From positions 3,636,001-3,700,000 of the forward strand of contig CANJKZ010000080.1 of the NCBI GenBank assembly GCA_947471745.1: a DNA stretch of 64,000 bases, read 5' to 3'. Position 1 is the stretch's first letter, and each line of letters begins with the position of its first letter. The notes under the pieces were generated by a model that was given only the letters and a program-made list of their open reading frames with translations, was not told where the DNA came from and searched no databases. Origin of the DNA: Closterium sp. Naga37s-1. Taxonomy: Eukaryota; Streptophyta; Zygnematophyceae; Desmidiales; Closteriaceae. A program made the translations under genes and the position numbers. Below are positions 54,901 through 64,000 of this stretch, piece by piece.

Positions 54901-57900
54901 TACGTGCATTTCCGATTTCAACGACGGCACATTTCTCCGTCAATTTCCTTCATCGTAAGCTCTGAAATTTCAAATTTCCGTGGCAATTTTCTCACATTCG
55001 AAACTTCCAGCAGGTTTTCATCGGTGCAGCAGAGCAGGTTCAGCGGCGCAGCAGAGCAGGTTCAGCGGCGCAGCAGAGCAGGTTCAGCGGCGCAGCAGAG
55101 CAGGTCAGCGGCGCAGCAGAGCAGGTTCAGCGGCGCAACAGAGCAGGTTCAGCGGCGCAGCAGCACAGGTCAGCGGCGCAGCGGAACAGGTCATCGGCGC
55201 AGCAGAAAAGGGGTCATCGGCGAAGCAGAGAAGCAGAACAGGAATCGCAATCTTATTGCCGAAATCGCACATTTCCGCGTTTCGGACTTCATCAATTTTC
55301 AAAATCGCAATCTTGTTGCCGAACTTCGCTCCGCTTCGTATCGTTGACTTTAGCGCTGCGCTCCGCGCGAATGGCGACTTCAACTTCTACCCTAGTCGGA
55401 AACCTCATCGTTCTCAACCTCGCTCCCAATGGCGCGAGCACCAACTTTGGGGAATGGTGCTATGGGGTGGAGAAGCACCTCCTTAGCACGGAACTGAAGG
55501 GGATTTGCCTCAAGGACATCCTCCTCAACCGCGGCAAGGGAAAGATGCCTCTCCCTCCCGATCCCCTTGGCGAAGGCGCCACTGCCGCAGAGAAGGCCGC
55601 TTTTGACGCTCAGACAACCAAGTACGAGACTGATTTCAGTGTGTGGGAGCAGGCAGATGCAGCAGTTATTAGGGTTTTCATCACCACCACTCCGGTTGAG
55701 CTCGTCAAATCCTACCGCACCTTTCGCTCCGCTCATGCGATTTGGAAGTACCTCCAGGAAGGTTTCCATGACAAGACAGCAGTGGGTGTTGCCATCCTCA
55801 TCCCTCGAATGTTCCAGGTCCGCCTTGAGGAATGCCCTGGCATGGCAGATTACATCTCTGAAATCCGCAACATCCATGAGGAACTCAAGGACATTGGGAT
55901 CATTTTCCCCGAACAGGCACCTGCAGCTGGCCTACTTGTAGGACTGACCCCGGCCTACAATGTCACCAGCTCCATGCTCAAGCAACTTTCCACCAAGGAA
56001 CTCACCTTCGAAAAAGTCGCATCGGCTCTCCTTTCCGCCGAAAAGGACCTTGCAGCCCAAGCATCCGTCAATGCTGTGCGCTACACCCCCTGGAATCCCA
56101 TTCCGCTCCCAACAGGGACCAAGGCGCAACTCCTTTCCCCCATGCCCCTACATCATTAGGAAAGGCCCACGTGCGGGGCAGAAATGCGGAGGCACCAACC
56201 ACCCTGAGGCAACTTGCTTCAAGAAGCGAGATGATGAGTGGTACGACGTCCATGGTGTCTCCACCAACAAGCGCCCTCCCAACTGGGCCCCACCCCGTCG
56301 CGTGAACCATGTCGAGGCAGTGGAGGAACCTAGTCCCTCAGTTGATAGCACCCCATCTGATGTTCGCCTCAACCTGTTGTTCTCTGGTGCTGGTCTTATT
56401 AATGAGAAGGGGTCGCAGTACATCGGTGTTTCAAACACACAAGGGATCGAGTTCATACTAGACAGTGGTGCCACCCACACAGTGCTCAAAGACCAAACCG
56501 CGTTCGTTCCTTACCAGGCTCCCATCCCACTCCTCGGAGCCGACTCTAGCTTCTCCATCCAATGCCATGGGTCCCCCACAGTTCCTTGTCCAGCATTTCC
56601 ATCGGGCACAGTCACTGGCATCTGTGCCCCCACCCTCCGCCACAACCTCCTGGCACAAAGTGAAATCCAACAAGCAGGAGTGATCACCATCTTTCCCAAT
56701 GATGTCGACTACTGTGACCTCTTTGACGCCAAAACCGGCATTCATCTAGCCCGCTTCACTCTCAACTCCAACAACCTATACACGCTCGTAGTACCTCCCA
56801 TTCAAACGTGCTCCCTCACAAACCTCCCGTTACCTTCCCTTGACTCCTCCACCTGTCACTGCCGCCTCCTTTCCGACAAAACCATGCTCTTTCATCACCG
56901 CCTTGGCCACATCAACTTTCGCGCGCTTTCAGACCTTGCCACAAAACAACTCCTCCACGGGCTTCCAACCTCACTTCCCTCTCCTACCTCCACCCTAGGG
57001 CCGCCTTGCCTTGACTGTGCACAGAGCAAGCTTCGTGAACAGCCCCATCCCCCCACTGAGTCCATCTCCGCTGCACCTCTCGATCGCGTGCACATGGACC
57101 TTTGGGGCCCAGCTCCTGTTCGCTCTCGCGGTGGACACTTTTACTTCCTTGTCATCATTGATGACTATTCCCGCTATGTGTCTGTCCACCTTCTCTCCTC
57201 CAAATCCGAAGCCCCAGGCGTCATCATTGAATGGGCGAAGCAGGCTCACAAACACTTCAAAACCACCATCAAGGTCCTTCACTCTGACGGTGGCGGTGAA
57301 TTCCGCAACAACACTCTCAAAGCTTTCTGCTCCACTGAGGGTATCCGTCAGACCTTCACTCTCCCGGACAGTCCCCAGCAGAACGGTATTGCCGAAAGCC
57401 GGAACCGTACATTGGTGCAGATTGCTCGCTGCCTCCTCACGCACGCCTCCGCCCCTCCCTCTCTCTGGGGGTACGCCATGCTTCATGCTGCCGCCCTCCA
57501 CAATCTCCATCCCCATCCTCATCACACCCACACCACCCCCGCTGAGCTATGGACGGGTCAAAAGCCATCCGTCCGCCCTCTTCGTGTATGGGGGTGCACT
57601 TCCTATGTCCTCCTCAACTCCCAAGCAAGTCGTGCGGCTGGCGGCAAACTTGCTCCCAAAACGATCACGTGCGTATACCTCGGGCACAACTTAGATTCGC
57701 CAGACTATCTCTTCCTCCATCCTTCCACCAACAAGCTCTATTGCAATCCGGGACGTTTACTTTGATGAGTCCCACCCATTCTACCCCTCCTCCAAGGCTT
57801 CCCCCTCTCCTCCGCCTCCCTCTCTTACTTGGGCTGACTTTGACAGTCTCCCTCTTCCCGACACTCCATCTCCTCCTCTTCCCGCTCCCTCCACCATTTC

Positions 57901-60900
57901 TGATCCCCCATCACCCGCTTCCCCCTCCAGTACCACACAGTCTCCCTCGCTCCCTCCCTCCTCCGCTACCCCTCCTCCATCTCCTCTCGCATCTCCTCCT
58001 ACCGAGCCCGTTCCTCTCAAAACCTACCAACGCCGTCACCCAGCTCCTCCTCCTCCTCCTCCCCCTCCTCCTCCTGCTCCCACCCCTGATCCCGATCCTG
58101 TCTCCACTCTCCCTCCCACTCCCACCTCCCCTTCCGCTACGCCTACTCCGGCCCCGCCTCCTTCACCCATCGCTTCTCGCACCCGCTCTCGCACCCGCTC
58201 TCGCACACCTCCACAACCGTTCTCCCTTTCCGTTCGCGTCTCTCTCAATCCTCTTCCTGTCGGGGGTGATTATTCTCTCATGCCATCCCTCCTTGAAGAC
58301 AGACATGAGGAGTTGATTGATATCGACTCAGCCATCCACGCACTCTGCTTCCTCTTTCCAGACATCGCAGACTCTCCAACCCTCAATTTCTCCGACAACC
58401 CCTCCATCCCCACACCTCTCACCTATGCTGAAGCAGTCTCTGGTCCTCACGCCGCTCAGTGGTTGGGGGCCATTGTCGCAGAATGTGAGGCCTTCATTCA
58501 CACAGGAACTTTCACAGACGTCTCTCCCCCCTCCGGCGTCAACATTGTGAAGGGAAAATGGGTCTTTCGGGTGAAACAACTTCCAGGCGAATTTCCTGTC
58601 TTCAAAGCCCGGTACTGTGCCAAGGGATTTACCCAAAAGCGTGGACTGGACTTCTTTGAGACATTCTCTCCCACCGCCAAACCTCCCACACTGCGCACCC
58701 TTCTCGATGTCGCTGCTCGAGATGACATGGAGGTTGACTGCATGGATGTGTCTTCTGCGTTCCTGCAAGGGATCCTTCGAGAGGAAATCTATATGGAGCG
58801 GCCCGAAGGATTTCCAGCTCCTTTTCCACCAGGCACTGTATGGAAGCTGAATCGGCCAGTGTATGGCCTCAAGCAAGCTCCCCGGGAATGGCACAACAAG
58901 CTAAAGAGCACCTTAGGGTCCCTCGACTTTCACCCATCCACCTCTGACCCCAGCCTCTTCATCCGAGCACCACCCTCCCGGTTCTTCATCCTGGTTTATG
59001 TCGATGACATGATCCTTGTCACCAAGGATCAGACTGAGCTGGCAGCAGTCAAAACCGCACTTGGTGAGAAGCTGGCCATGAAGGACCTTGGGAAGCTGAC
59101 GAACTATTTGGGAATGGAAATCACACGTGATCGCACAGCCCGCACCATCACCCTTTCGCAAAAGTTTTACATCAACAACGTTCTGACGAGGTTCCAGATG
59201 CAGGAAGCAGCATCAATGCCCACCCCACTCTCTCTGCAACACCAACTCACTGCACCCTCCGTTCCCTCACCTGAGCCCTGTGACGAGCCTTACCCCGAGC
59301 TCGTGGGATCCCTCATGTACGCGATGATGTACACTCGACCAGACTTAGCCTATCCAGTCAGTGTACTGTCCCGCTACGTTGCACCTGGTCGCTTCACTCG
59401 CCACCACTGGTCTGCCGCCAAGCGGGTTCTTCGCTATCTCAAAGGCACACAGGATTATGTGCTCACACTTGGCGGCACTTCCCCTGTTCGCCTTGAGGGG
59501 TACAGTGACTCATCCTATGCTGATGACCAGAGTGATCGGCGCTCGTCCCAAGGGTATTGCTTTACCCTTGGCAGTGGGGTTGTAAGTTGGCGCTCCACTC
59601 GGTCGTCCTCCGTCTCACTGTCGACCTGTGAGGCAGAGCTGTATGCCGGGACCATGGCTGCACAGGAGGCTCGTTGGCTCTCCTTCCTGCTGACAGAACT
59701 GGGGTATCCCCAACCAACCCCAACGCTTTGGTGTGACAACGAGAGCACCATTCATCTCACCAAAGACCCCGTTTTCCATGGCCGCACCAAGCACATTGAA
59801 GTCCGTCACTACTTTCTTCGTGAGCTGGTGCAGCGCGAGCAGCTGAAGGCTGAACACATTGCCTCCGACTGCAACCTTGCTGACTTCTTTATCAAGTCGC
59901 TTGTTCGCGAGGATCATTACCGCCTCCTCTCGGCCATGGGTGTTGGGCCTCCTTGTGGCTGATGTGTTGCAGCCTAGGGGGTGTGTTAGAATTAGGCTGT
60001 CAACACTTTGTGTACTATATTCTATATCGCGTAGGTTATTTGCAGGTTGGGTGTAGTTTGTGATCCCAACCCTATCTGGTTGGGATTCCCTCGTAATCCT
60101 GCAAATCTGCCAACTCACCAATTGGAGATTTGCTAGGATTCCCATCCCATCCTTTCCCTAGCCTTGCCCATCCCAACCTCGTTTGTACTTAAGGCCTAGT
60201 GCCTTCTTTCCTAATCAATCAGTTGAGCTCCATTATTATTTCGCACCGCCTCCCCCCCAGGTAGCTGCGTCTGGCCAGGTTGCTGCGTCATGCTCCTGTC
60301 GGTCACTCACCCACCCGTCAGTCCTGTGGCACCACCGTCTAGGTCACCCTTCACTCCTACGCCTGGATAACAGCTGGGATAAGCCAAATGGGTAGATCCA
60401 GCTAGGACAAAGGAATAGGATGTTGATGGCACACATGTAGGATTCCCAAGTGTAGCGACACAAAACACCCACCTCTCAGCGCGTGTCTGTAGCACTCCCG
60501 GTGCCCGCCCGAGTGGCAGCAGGAAAAGTGGTAGCAGAGCAGCACGTTTGTAGCACGCACACCTACCTAAAGAACAAAACCCACCTCTCAGCGCGTGTCT
60601 GTAACACTCCCCACGCCCGTCCGAGTGGCAGCAGGAGGAGTGGTAGCAGAGCAACTCGCCACAGCACAGGCACACAGCGGGGTTGGGAGGCTCCTGGCCA
60701 CAGTTCCTGCACACCTTGTTCATCGTGGACAAAAGAAGGTCCTGGGAGGGAGGGGAGTGGAGTGGATGATGGGTGGGGAAGTGGGAGCACATGCTGAAAG
60801 CACAGCGGGGTTGGGAGGCTCCTGGCCGCAGTTCCTGCATGCCTTGTTCATCGTGAAGAGTAGCAGGTCCTGGGAGGGAGGGGAGGGCAGGAGAGGATGG

Positions 60901-63749
60901 TTCAGCACAGGCAGACAGCCGGGTTGAGGGATTTCAAACTGCAGGTCCTGCACACCTTGTTCATCGTGGATAGCAGCAGGTCCTGGGAGGGAGGGGAGTG
61001 GATGGGGGAAGGAGCACCATCGAGAGTTGCAGTTGTAGTAACAGAGCAGCTTTCCCCGCAGCACAGGCAGACAGCAGAGTTGGGGGGGTCCAACCTGCAG
61101 TTCTTGCACGCCTTGTTCATCGTGGATAGCAGCAGGTCCTGGGAGGGAGGGGAGTGGATGGGGGAAGGAGCACCATCGAGAGTTGCAGTTGTAGTAACAG
61201 AGCAGCTTTCCCCGCAGCACAGGCAGACAGCAGAGTTGGGGGGTTCCAACCTGCAGTTCTTGCATGCCTTGTTCATCGTGGATAGCAGCAGGTCCTGGGA
61301 GGGACAGAAGGAGAGGATGAACAGGGAAGGCACCTGCTAGAAATCTCCAGGCTTTGAAGTGTACCAGCAAAAAGCTTCTATATTCCAATGCCTCACTACA
61401 AGAGTTTGATCATGTGCCTGTAAGGCTTTCTTTGGCGATTGCATGTTACCTGGTGCAAAGTACCTGGTATAACTTGAACGCATCACAACAAGACAATTAA
61501 TTGGAAAATACCTGGTAAATCTCCGGCAATGGGTGGAAGGATGGCTGGGTGGGGGCTCTGACCAGCCGAGGTGGTTCCTGCATGTGTGAGGATGAGACAG
61601 GCATTAGTATGCATGGAGACATGCGGGCATAGCAGAAGCATGCATACATTTAATTATTCTAGCATGCATGCATGAATGTATGCACACATGGCTGGACGGG
61701 TGCTCTGACCAGCAGGGGAGATTCTTGCATGTGTGAGAATTCGAGGGATATTGGCATGCATGGAGACATGCACAGTGCATATAGAGACATACATGATACA
61801 TCAATAGAGTGTAGTGGCATGCATGATGCATGCGTTTGTAGAGGCATGAATGCATACAAATATGCAACACGGGGGTTGATTCGGAGTGCCTGTCGTTCAG
61901 TTTGACATTCTGAAGATAAAAGGTGTGAAGCATGTGAAAGAGGAATTTGTTGGTGCCGCGTCAAAAGAACCAGGCGATTGGAATGGTAAGAAGTGGGCAT
62001 TCACATCTGATAATGAAGGGTACGTCTATAAGAGGAGAGGGTTGTGGAGAATCCAGTATCTGTAATTGCAGAGAGGAAGGAGAAATACAAAGTGATGCGG
62101 TTGGTGAGGACAAAGCGGTTGATTCGGTGTCGATAGGTGGCCAGATGGCGGAGGGGGTATTGTCTCGGATACTCGAGTGGCAGACGTCGAAGGATGTGCT
62201 GTCACTCGAGTATCCGTGACAATACCCCCTCTCCGCCATCTGGCCACCACTCGCTACCGAATCAACAGCTTCGTCTTCACAGACCTTGTCACTTCGTACT
62301 TCTCCTTCCTCTTTGCTCAGAGATACTGGATTCTCCACAGGTGACCCTCTCCTCTTGTTGACTGACATACTCTTTATCTCCAACACAAATGCTCCCTTCT
62401 CACCATTCCGATAGTCATGTTTCTCTAACGCTGCACCAAGCAGCACCTCATATTCCTCCTTCACCTGCTTCTCCCCTTCCAACTTAAGAATGCCAAACTG
62501 GGCAACATGCATTAAAAAATGTACATCATGGGTGTGGCATGGGGTGGATGTGTTTGTAATGTAAGTACTCACTGATGGTAGGTTCCATGATGCAAACATG
62601 CGGCTGAGGTGCCACGGCTGGCTGGATGATGCTGCAGAGACGCGACGAGAAAAGGGGATGGGGCACGGGTGCAAGGGCGGAGGGAGAAAGGGAGGATTAG
62701 GACAGGGGAGAGGTTCCATTATGCAAACATGCGACTGAGGTGCCACGGCTGGCTGGATGATGCTGCAGAGGGGCGAGGAGAAAAGGGGATGGGGCCGGGC
62801 GCAAGGGCGGAGGGAGAAAGGGAGGATTAGGACGGGCGAGAGGTTCCATTATGCAAACATGCGGCTGAGGTGCCACGGCTGTCTGGATGATGCTGCAGAG
62901 GGGCGAGGAGAAAAGGGGATGGGGCCCGGGCGCAAGGGCGGAGGGAGAAAGGGAGGATTAGGACGGGCGAGAGGTTCCATTATGCAAACATGCGGCTGAG
63001 GTGCCACGGCTGGTTGGATGATGCTGCAGAGACGCGAGGAGAAAGGGGGATGGAGCCCGGACGAGTGGGAGAAAGGGAAGGTTAGGATGGGCGACAGGAG
63101 GTTCCATTCCATGATGCAAACATACTGCTGAGGTGCCACGGCTGGCTGGATGATGCTGCAGAGACGCGAGGAGAAAGGGGGATGGAGCCGGGACGAGTGG
63201 GAGAAAGGGAAGGTTAGGATGGGCGACAGGAGGTGTCACGGGGAGTTGGTGAAGCGTGAAGGTAGGGTGAAAGTTGTAGGGTGAAAGGTAAAAGATGAAA
63301 GGCGACTCACCTTCACTGTCGGCAGAGGCCATTAGGCGAAGCATAGAAGGTGATGGGTGTATGCATGGGGAATGTTGAGCAATGGAATGAGCGGTGAAGG
63401 TTCAAGTGCAAAAGGTGAAGAGTGAAAAGGAAAGTCAAAAGTTACAGATTCGACTGGATGAATGAAGTCAAGGCCTCACCTTCTGGTTTTTGAGAACTCT
63501 TAATGAAGTCAAGGACTCACCTTTGCTGCTGGCGGAGGCCATGAGGCAAAGCATAAAGGGTGACGGGTGAATGGTGATGGGTGAAAGATGAAAGATGAAA
63601 GGGTGAAGGGAAAAAACTAAAAGCGGGGTCATGAGGCGAAGCCAACGCCTCACCTTCACTGTTGGCGGAAGCCATGAGGCGAAGCACAGCGGTCACGGAG
63701 GGAAGGGCAAGCGAGCGGCGCAGCCAATCAGCGAGCAGCACTTGCGGGC
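51948..63749 (-). CDS. UBR/PRT6-type N-recognin E3 ubiquitin ligase, C-terminal exons (partial)
   Basis: Minus-strand exons linked in phase: 63749-63654, 62631-62573, one starting 62497 (end unclear), 61577-61512, 60741-60585, 53067-52958, 52064-51948. The gene continues beyond the right edge. UBR-type N-recognins bind destabilising N-terminal residues and direct ubiquitination; PRT6 is the plant N-degron enzyme. The C-terminal UBR autoinhibitory region is recognisable: CRNCGQEPPNPAVCLCCGEL, SSCCHSDGRGECYRHALR, then ENGGTGLFLVMRSTQLVLIH, LSIYLDSHGE, DDAYMRRGRPLYLSHSRLAE. Junction phases agree across the copia-filled intron (53068-60584), which argues that the gene is still spliced. The RING and UBR box would lie outside the window. 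The 62.5 kb exons (SSSQPWHLSRMFASWNLPS, FGILKLEGEKQVKEEYEVLL) are assigned by phase only. Confidence 0.72.
52388..53200 (-). repeat. Seven copies of the UBR LSIYLDSHGE exon
   Basis: Full or partial copies of the 52958-53067 exon end plus donor (CATGGAGAG|GTGAG) recur about every 110-130 bp, beginning near 52400, 52497, 52606, 52715, 52845, 52958 and 53095. Only the 52958 copy has both the acceptor-side coding (NGGTGLFLVMRSTQ) and the donor. One junction near 52690 has a decayed core (TTTCTGAGTCGACTTATAA). Confidence 0.88.
53293..53379 (+). pseudogene. Older copia remnant, left part
   Basis: A frame reading VCDLYGRCYRVPSGRILSPA-QVSSHCA is interrupted exactly at the target duplication CGCAC (53375-53379). 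It resumes in the same frame at 60247 on the far side of the younger copia. Confidence 0.75.
53380..54481 (+). mobile_element. Truncated first unit of copia tandem
   Basis: It starts with the first ~25 bp of the LTR (TGTTAGAATTAGG, one mismatch), then jumps directly into the RT region. It runs through RT (YVDDMILV) and RNase H to the LTR at 54482. From about 53412 it matches 58914-59983 at a constant 5,502-bp offset with only a few differences. One difference is a TAA at 54055-54057 in place of the Tyr codon found in the second unit. Confidence 0.92.
54482..54739 (+). repeat. Copia LTR shared by both units
   Basis: 258 bp, TGTTAGAATT...TTATTATCA. It is the 3' LTR of the truncated unit and the 5' LTR of the full one. 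It contains GGTTGGGATTCC/CCCAACC-type inverted words. Confidence 0.93.
55018..55215 (+). repeat. Tandem repeat in copia leader
   Basis: About nine copies of a 19-21-bp unit (GGTTCAGCGGCGCAGCAGAG with variants) lie between primer site and gag start. Confidence 0.92.
55371..56159 (+). CDS. Copia gag (frame 1)
   Basis: The ATG at 55371 starts MATSTSTLVGNLIVLNLAPN, with WCYGVEKHLLSTELKGIC and YLQEGFHDKTAVG typical of copia gag (UBN2-like). The frame ends at 56159. The zinc-knuckle part (CGGTNHPEATC) lies in the next frame, so a 1-bp indel or frameshift occurs near 56090-56150. Confidence 0.85.
   Translation: MATSTSTLVGNLIVLNLAPNGASTNFGEWCYGVEKHLLSTELKGICLKDILLNRGKGKMPLPPDPLGEGATAAEKAAFDAQTTKYETDFSVWEQADAAVIRVFITTTPVELVKSYRTFRSAHAIWKYLQEGFHDKTAVGVAILIPRMFQVRLEECPGMADYISEIRNIHEELKDIGIIFPEQAPAAGLLVGLTPAYNVTSSMLKQLSTKELTFEKVASALLSAEKDLAAQASVNAVRYTPWNPIPLPTGTKAQLLSPMPLHH
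56145..57765 (+). pseudogene. Copia gag end, protease and integrase (frame 2)
   Basis: An open stretch with a knuckle-like CGGTNHPEATC, protease EFILDSGATHTVL, pre-integrase LFHHRLGHINFRAL...CLDCAQSK, and integrase with MDLWGPAP, VIIDDYSRYV, HSDGGGEFRN and QQNGIAESRNRTL. Catalytic residues look intact. The frame stops at 57763-57765, where the next frame takes over in IRDVYFDE, marking a second frameshift near 57735. Confidence 0.88.
57752..59962 (+). CDS. Copia RT-RNase H (frame 3)
   Basis: It starts in frame at DVYFDESHPF, crosses a Pro/Ser-rich linker, then RT: KARYCAKGFTQKRGLDFFET, MDVSSAFLQG, PVYGLKQAPREW, YVDDMILV. RNase H follows: YSDSSYADDQSDRRSSQG, STCEAELYAG, CDNESTIHL, TKHIEVRHYFLRE. 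The catalytic YVDD is intact. It ends SAMGVGPPCG, 21 bp before the right LTR. Confidence 0.92.
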   Translation, partial: DVYFDESHPFYPSSKASPSPPPPSLTWADFDSLPLPDTPSPPLPAPSTISDPPSPASPSSTTQSPSLPPSSATPPPSPLASPPTEPVPLKTYQRRHPAPPPPPPPPPPAPTPDPDPVSTLPPTPTSPSATPTPAPPPSPIASRTRSRTRSRTPPQPFSLSVRVSLNPLPVGGDYSLMPSLLEDRHEELIDIDSAIHALCFLFPDIADSPTLNFSDNPSIPTPLTYAEAVSGPHAAQWLGAIVAECEAFIHTGTFTDVSPPSGVNIVKGKWVFRVKQLPGEFPVFKARYCAKGFTQKRGLDFFETFSPTAKPPTLRTLLDVAARDDMEVDCMDVSSAFLQGILREEIYMERPEGFPAPFPPGTVWKLNRPVYGLKQAPREWHNKLKSTLGSLDFHPSTSDPSLFIRAPPSRFFILVYVDDMILVTKDQTELAAVKTALGEKLAMKDLGKLTNYLGMEITRDRTARTITLSQKFYINNVLTRFQMQEAASMPTPLSLQHQLTAPSVPSPEPCDEPYPELVGSLMYAMMYTRPDLAYPVSVLSRYVAPGRFTRHHWSAAKRVLRYLKGTQDYVLTLGGTSPVRLEGYSDSSYADDQSDRRSSQGYCFTLGSGVVSWRSTRSSSVSLSTCEAELYAGTMAAQEARWLSFLLTELGYPQPTPTLWCDNESTIHLTKDPVFHGRTKHIEVRHYFLRELVQREQLKAEHIASDCNLADFFIKSLVREDHYRLLSAMGVGPPCG
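59984..60241 (+). repeat. Copia 3' LTR
   Basis: 258 bp, aligned to the left LTR at a 5,502-bp offset. Its last two bases are TT where the left LTR has CA. The boundary is fixed by the CGCAC target copy that follows. Confidence 0.9.
60247..60370 (+). pseudogene. Older copia remnant, right part (GAG pre-integrase)
   Basis: It continues the frame of 53293-53379 and reads PPPQVAASGQVAAS, then THPSVLWHHRLGHPSLLRLD, the pre-integrase HHRLGH signature of a different copia family. It was the landing site for the younger element. Confidence 0.85.
60480..61300 (-). repeat. Six copies of the UBR cysteine-rich exon
   Basis: Copies of the DLLLSTMNKxCxNC...PAVCLCCG exon start (acceptor CCCAG|GAC) begin near 61296, 61143, 60989, 60866 and 60741. 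A sixth copy of the 3' half (CCHSG..RECYRHALR and donor) lies at 60478-60545. Only the 60585-60741 copy is complete at both ends. The copies at 61143 and 61296 are nearly identical. Confidence 0.88.
61578..62020. other. No exon recognised
   Basis: This stretch is intronic to the UBR gene and rich in GCATGCATG words. A partial copy of the 61512-61577 exon edge (GACCAGCAGGGGAGATTCTTGC) lies at 61705-61730. Confidence 0.5.
62021..62350. repeat. Inverted duplication, about 130-150-bp arms
   Basis: Sequence 62025-62170 is the imperfect reverse complement of 62190-62345. Shared words include GTGGCCAGATGGCGGAG and GATACTCGAGTG. The right arm is the minus-strand coding side (SPVENPVSLSKEEGEVRSDK...). 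The left arm repeats it in opposite orientation. Confidence 0.88.
62573..63240 (-). repeat. About 122-bp tandem copies of the SSSQPWHLSRMFASWN exon
   Basis: Five copies of the exon and its flanks (TCTGCAG|CATCATCCAGCC...) begin near 62631, 62764, 62886, 63028 and 63156 on the minus strand. The copy nearest 62573 has the GTGAGT donor. Upstream exon edges (LRLMASANSEG|GTGAG) are likewise copied near 63310, 63520 and 63654. Confidence 0.85.
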
Positions 63750-64000
63750 CTGCAGAGGGCAGAGCAAGCAAGGAAAGAAGGCCGAGGGGACGTGAGGCGA
63801 GCAGAGATTGCTGGATGTTGAGAATTCTTGAAAGGCAACTAGGTAAAAAGGGGAAGAGGCGAGCAAGAGAAGCCGAGGGGAAGTTGGGCGAGCAGACTTG
63901 AAGGCTTTCAGGCCAAAAAAGGAGGGGTTTTTTAGGGCGAGCAGAGCGGAGCACTGGGCAATAACATATGGGGGTTGACACGTTTGTAAAGTTCTCTAAC
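63750..64000. other. Window edge, UBR intron or upstream sequence
   Basis: No exon could be assigned. A decayed palindrome, TTGAGAATTCTTGAAAG, lies near 63818. Confidence 0.4.

Larger units (their letters stand above)
54482..60241 (+). mobile_element. Ty1/copia LTR retrotransposon
   Basis: Two 258-bp LTRs bound a 5,760-bp element. A perfect initiator-Met primer site (TGGTATCAGAGC, 54740) follows the left LTR and a purine tract (CTAGGGGGTG) precedes the right one. The order gag-protease-integrase-RT-RNase H identifies copia. The target duplication CGCAC lies at 53375-53379 and 60242-60246, outside the truncated first unit, so the tandem pair occupies one insertion site. The element sits in a UBR gene intron in antisense orientation. 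Confidence 0.95.

Noticed and set aside
57549..58316. 255-aa plus-strand frame in the copia linker
   Set aside because: Out of frame with integrase and RT; open only because of the Pro/Ser-rich linker composition.

Overview
The window is nuclear DNA of a green-lineage eukaryote. The evidence is GT-AG introns with consistent phases, a plant-type tRNA-Pro, and homologues of UBP26, HIR, a chloroplast heme-oxygenase-like protein and a UBR/PRT6 E3, plus Ty3/gypsy and Ty1/copia retrotransposons. The bulky, repeat-swollen introns suggest a streptophyte alga, possibly a zygnematophyte such as Closterium. That species-level guess is inference.

Layout: 1-3.9 kb holds minisatellites and a tRNA-like gene, with no confident protein gene. 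3.9-21.1 kb (+) is a 16-exon EVI5-like TBC-domain Rab-GAP gene ending in a long Ala/Glu/Pro/Ser repeat. 21.57 kb (-) is tRNA-Pro(CGG). 21.7-33.8 kb (+) is a nine-exon UBP26/USP48-type deubiquitinase. It converges on 34.0-37.5 kb (-), a seven-exon hypersensitive-induced-reaction (SPFH) protein. 38.65-40.95 kb (+) is SEC13. 42.2-43.1 kb (+) is a small one-pass membrane protein. 43.6-49.15 kb is a Ty3/gypsy chromovirus read on the minus strand, with a 5-bp target duplication and a broken pol. 49.3-50.8 kb (-) is an intronless plastid heme-oxygenase-like protein. From 51.9 kb to the right edge (-) run the 3' exons of a UBR/PRT6-type N-recognin. One intron of that gene contains a copia element (53.4-60.2 kb) nested in an older copia remnant.

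The dominant oddity is structural. In most intron-containing genes here, exon edges with neighbouring intron are copied in tandem, 2 to 18 times. Many copy junctions carry a short palindrome with core TTTTGAG-N4-CTCAAAA, where N4 is TCGA, GCGC, ACGT or AATT, often with extra self-complementary arms. These palindromes also lie in frame inside UBP26 exons. I saw none in the two retrotransposons or the heme-oxygenase-like gene. Two longer inverted duplications (31 kb and 62 kb) may belong to the same process. I consider this the best candidate for an undescribed system, with assembly artefact as the main competing explanation.

The genes are mostly unrelated housekeeping genes (membrane traffic, histone deubiquitination, membrane scaffolding, COPII, N-degron turnover). 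They form no operon or pathway cluster. Exon models were built by eye from ORFs, splice consensus, phase and remembered family motifs; no alignment was run.
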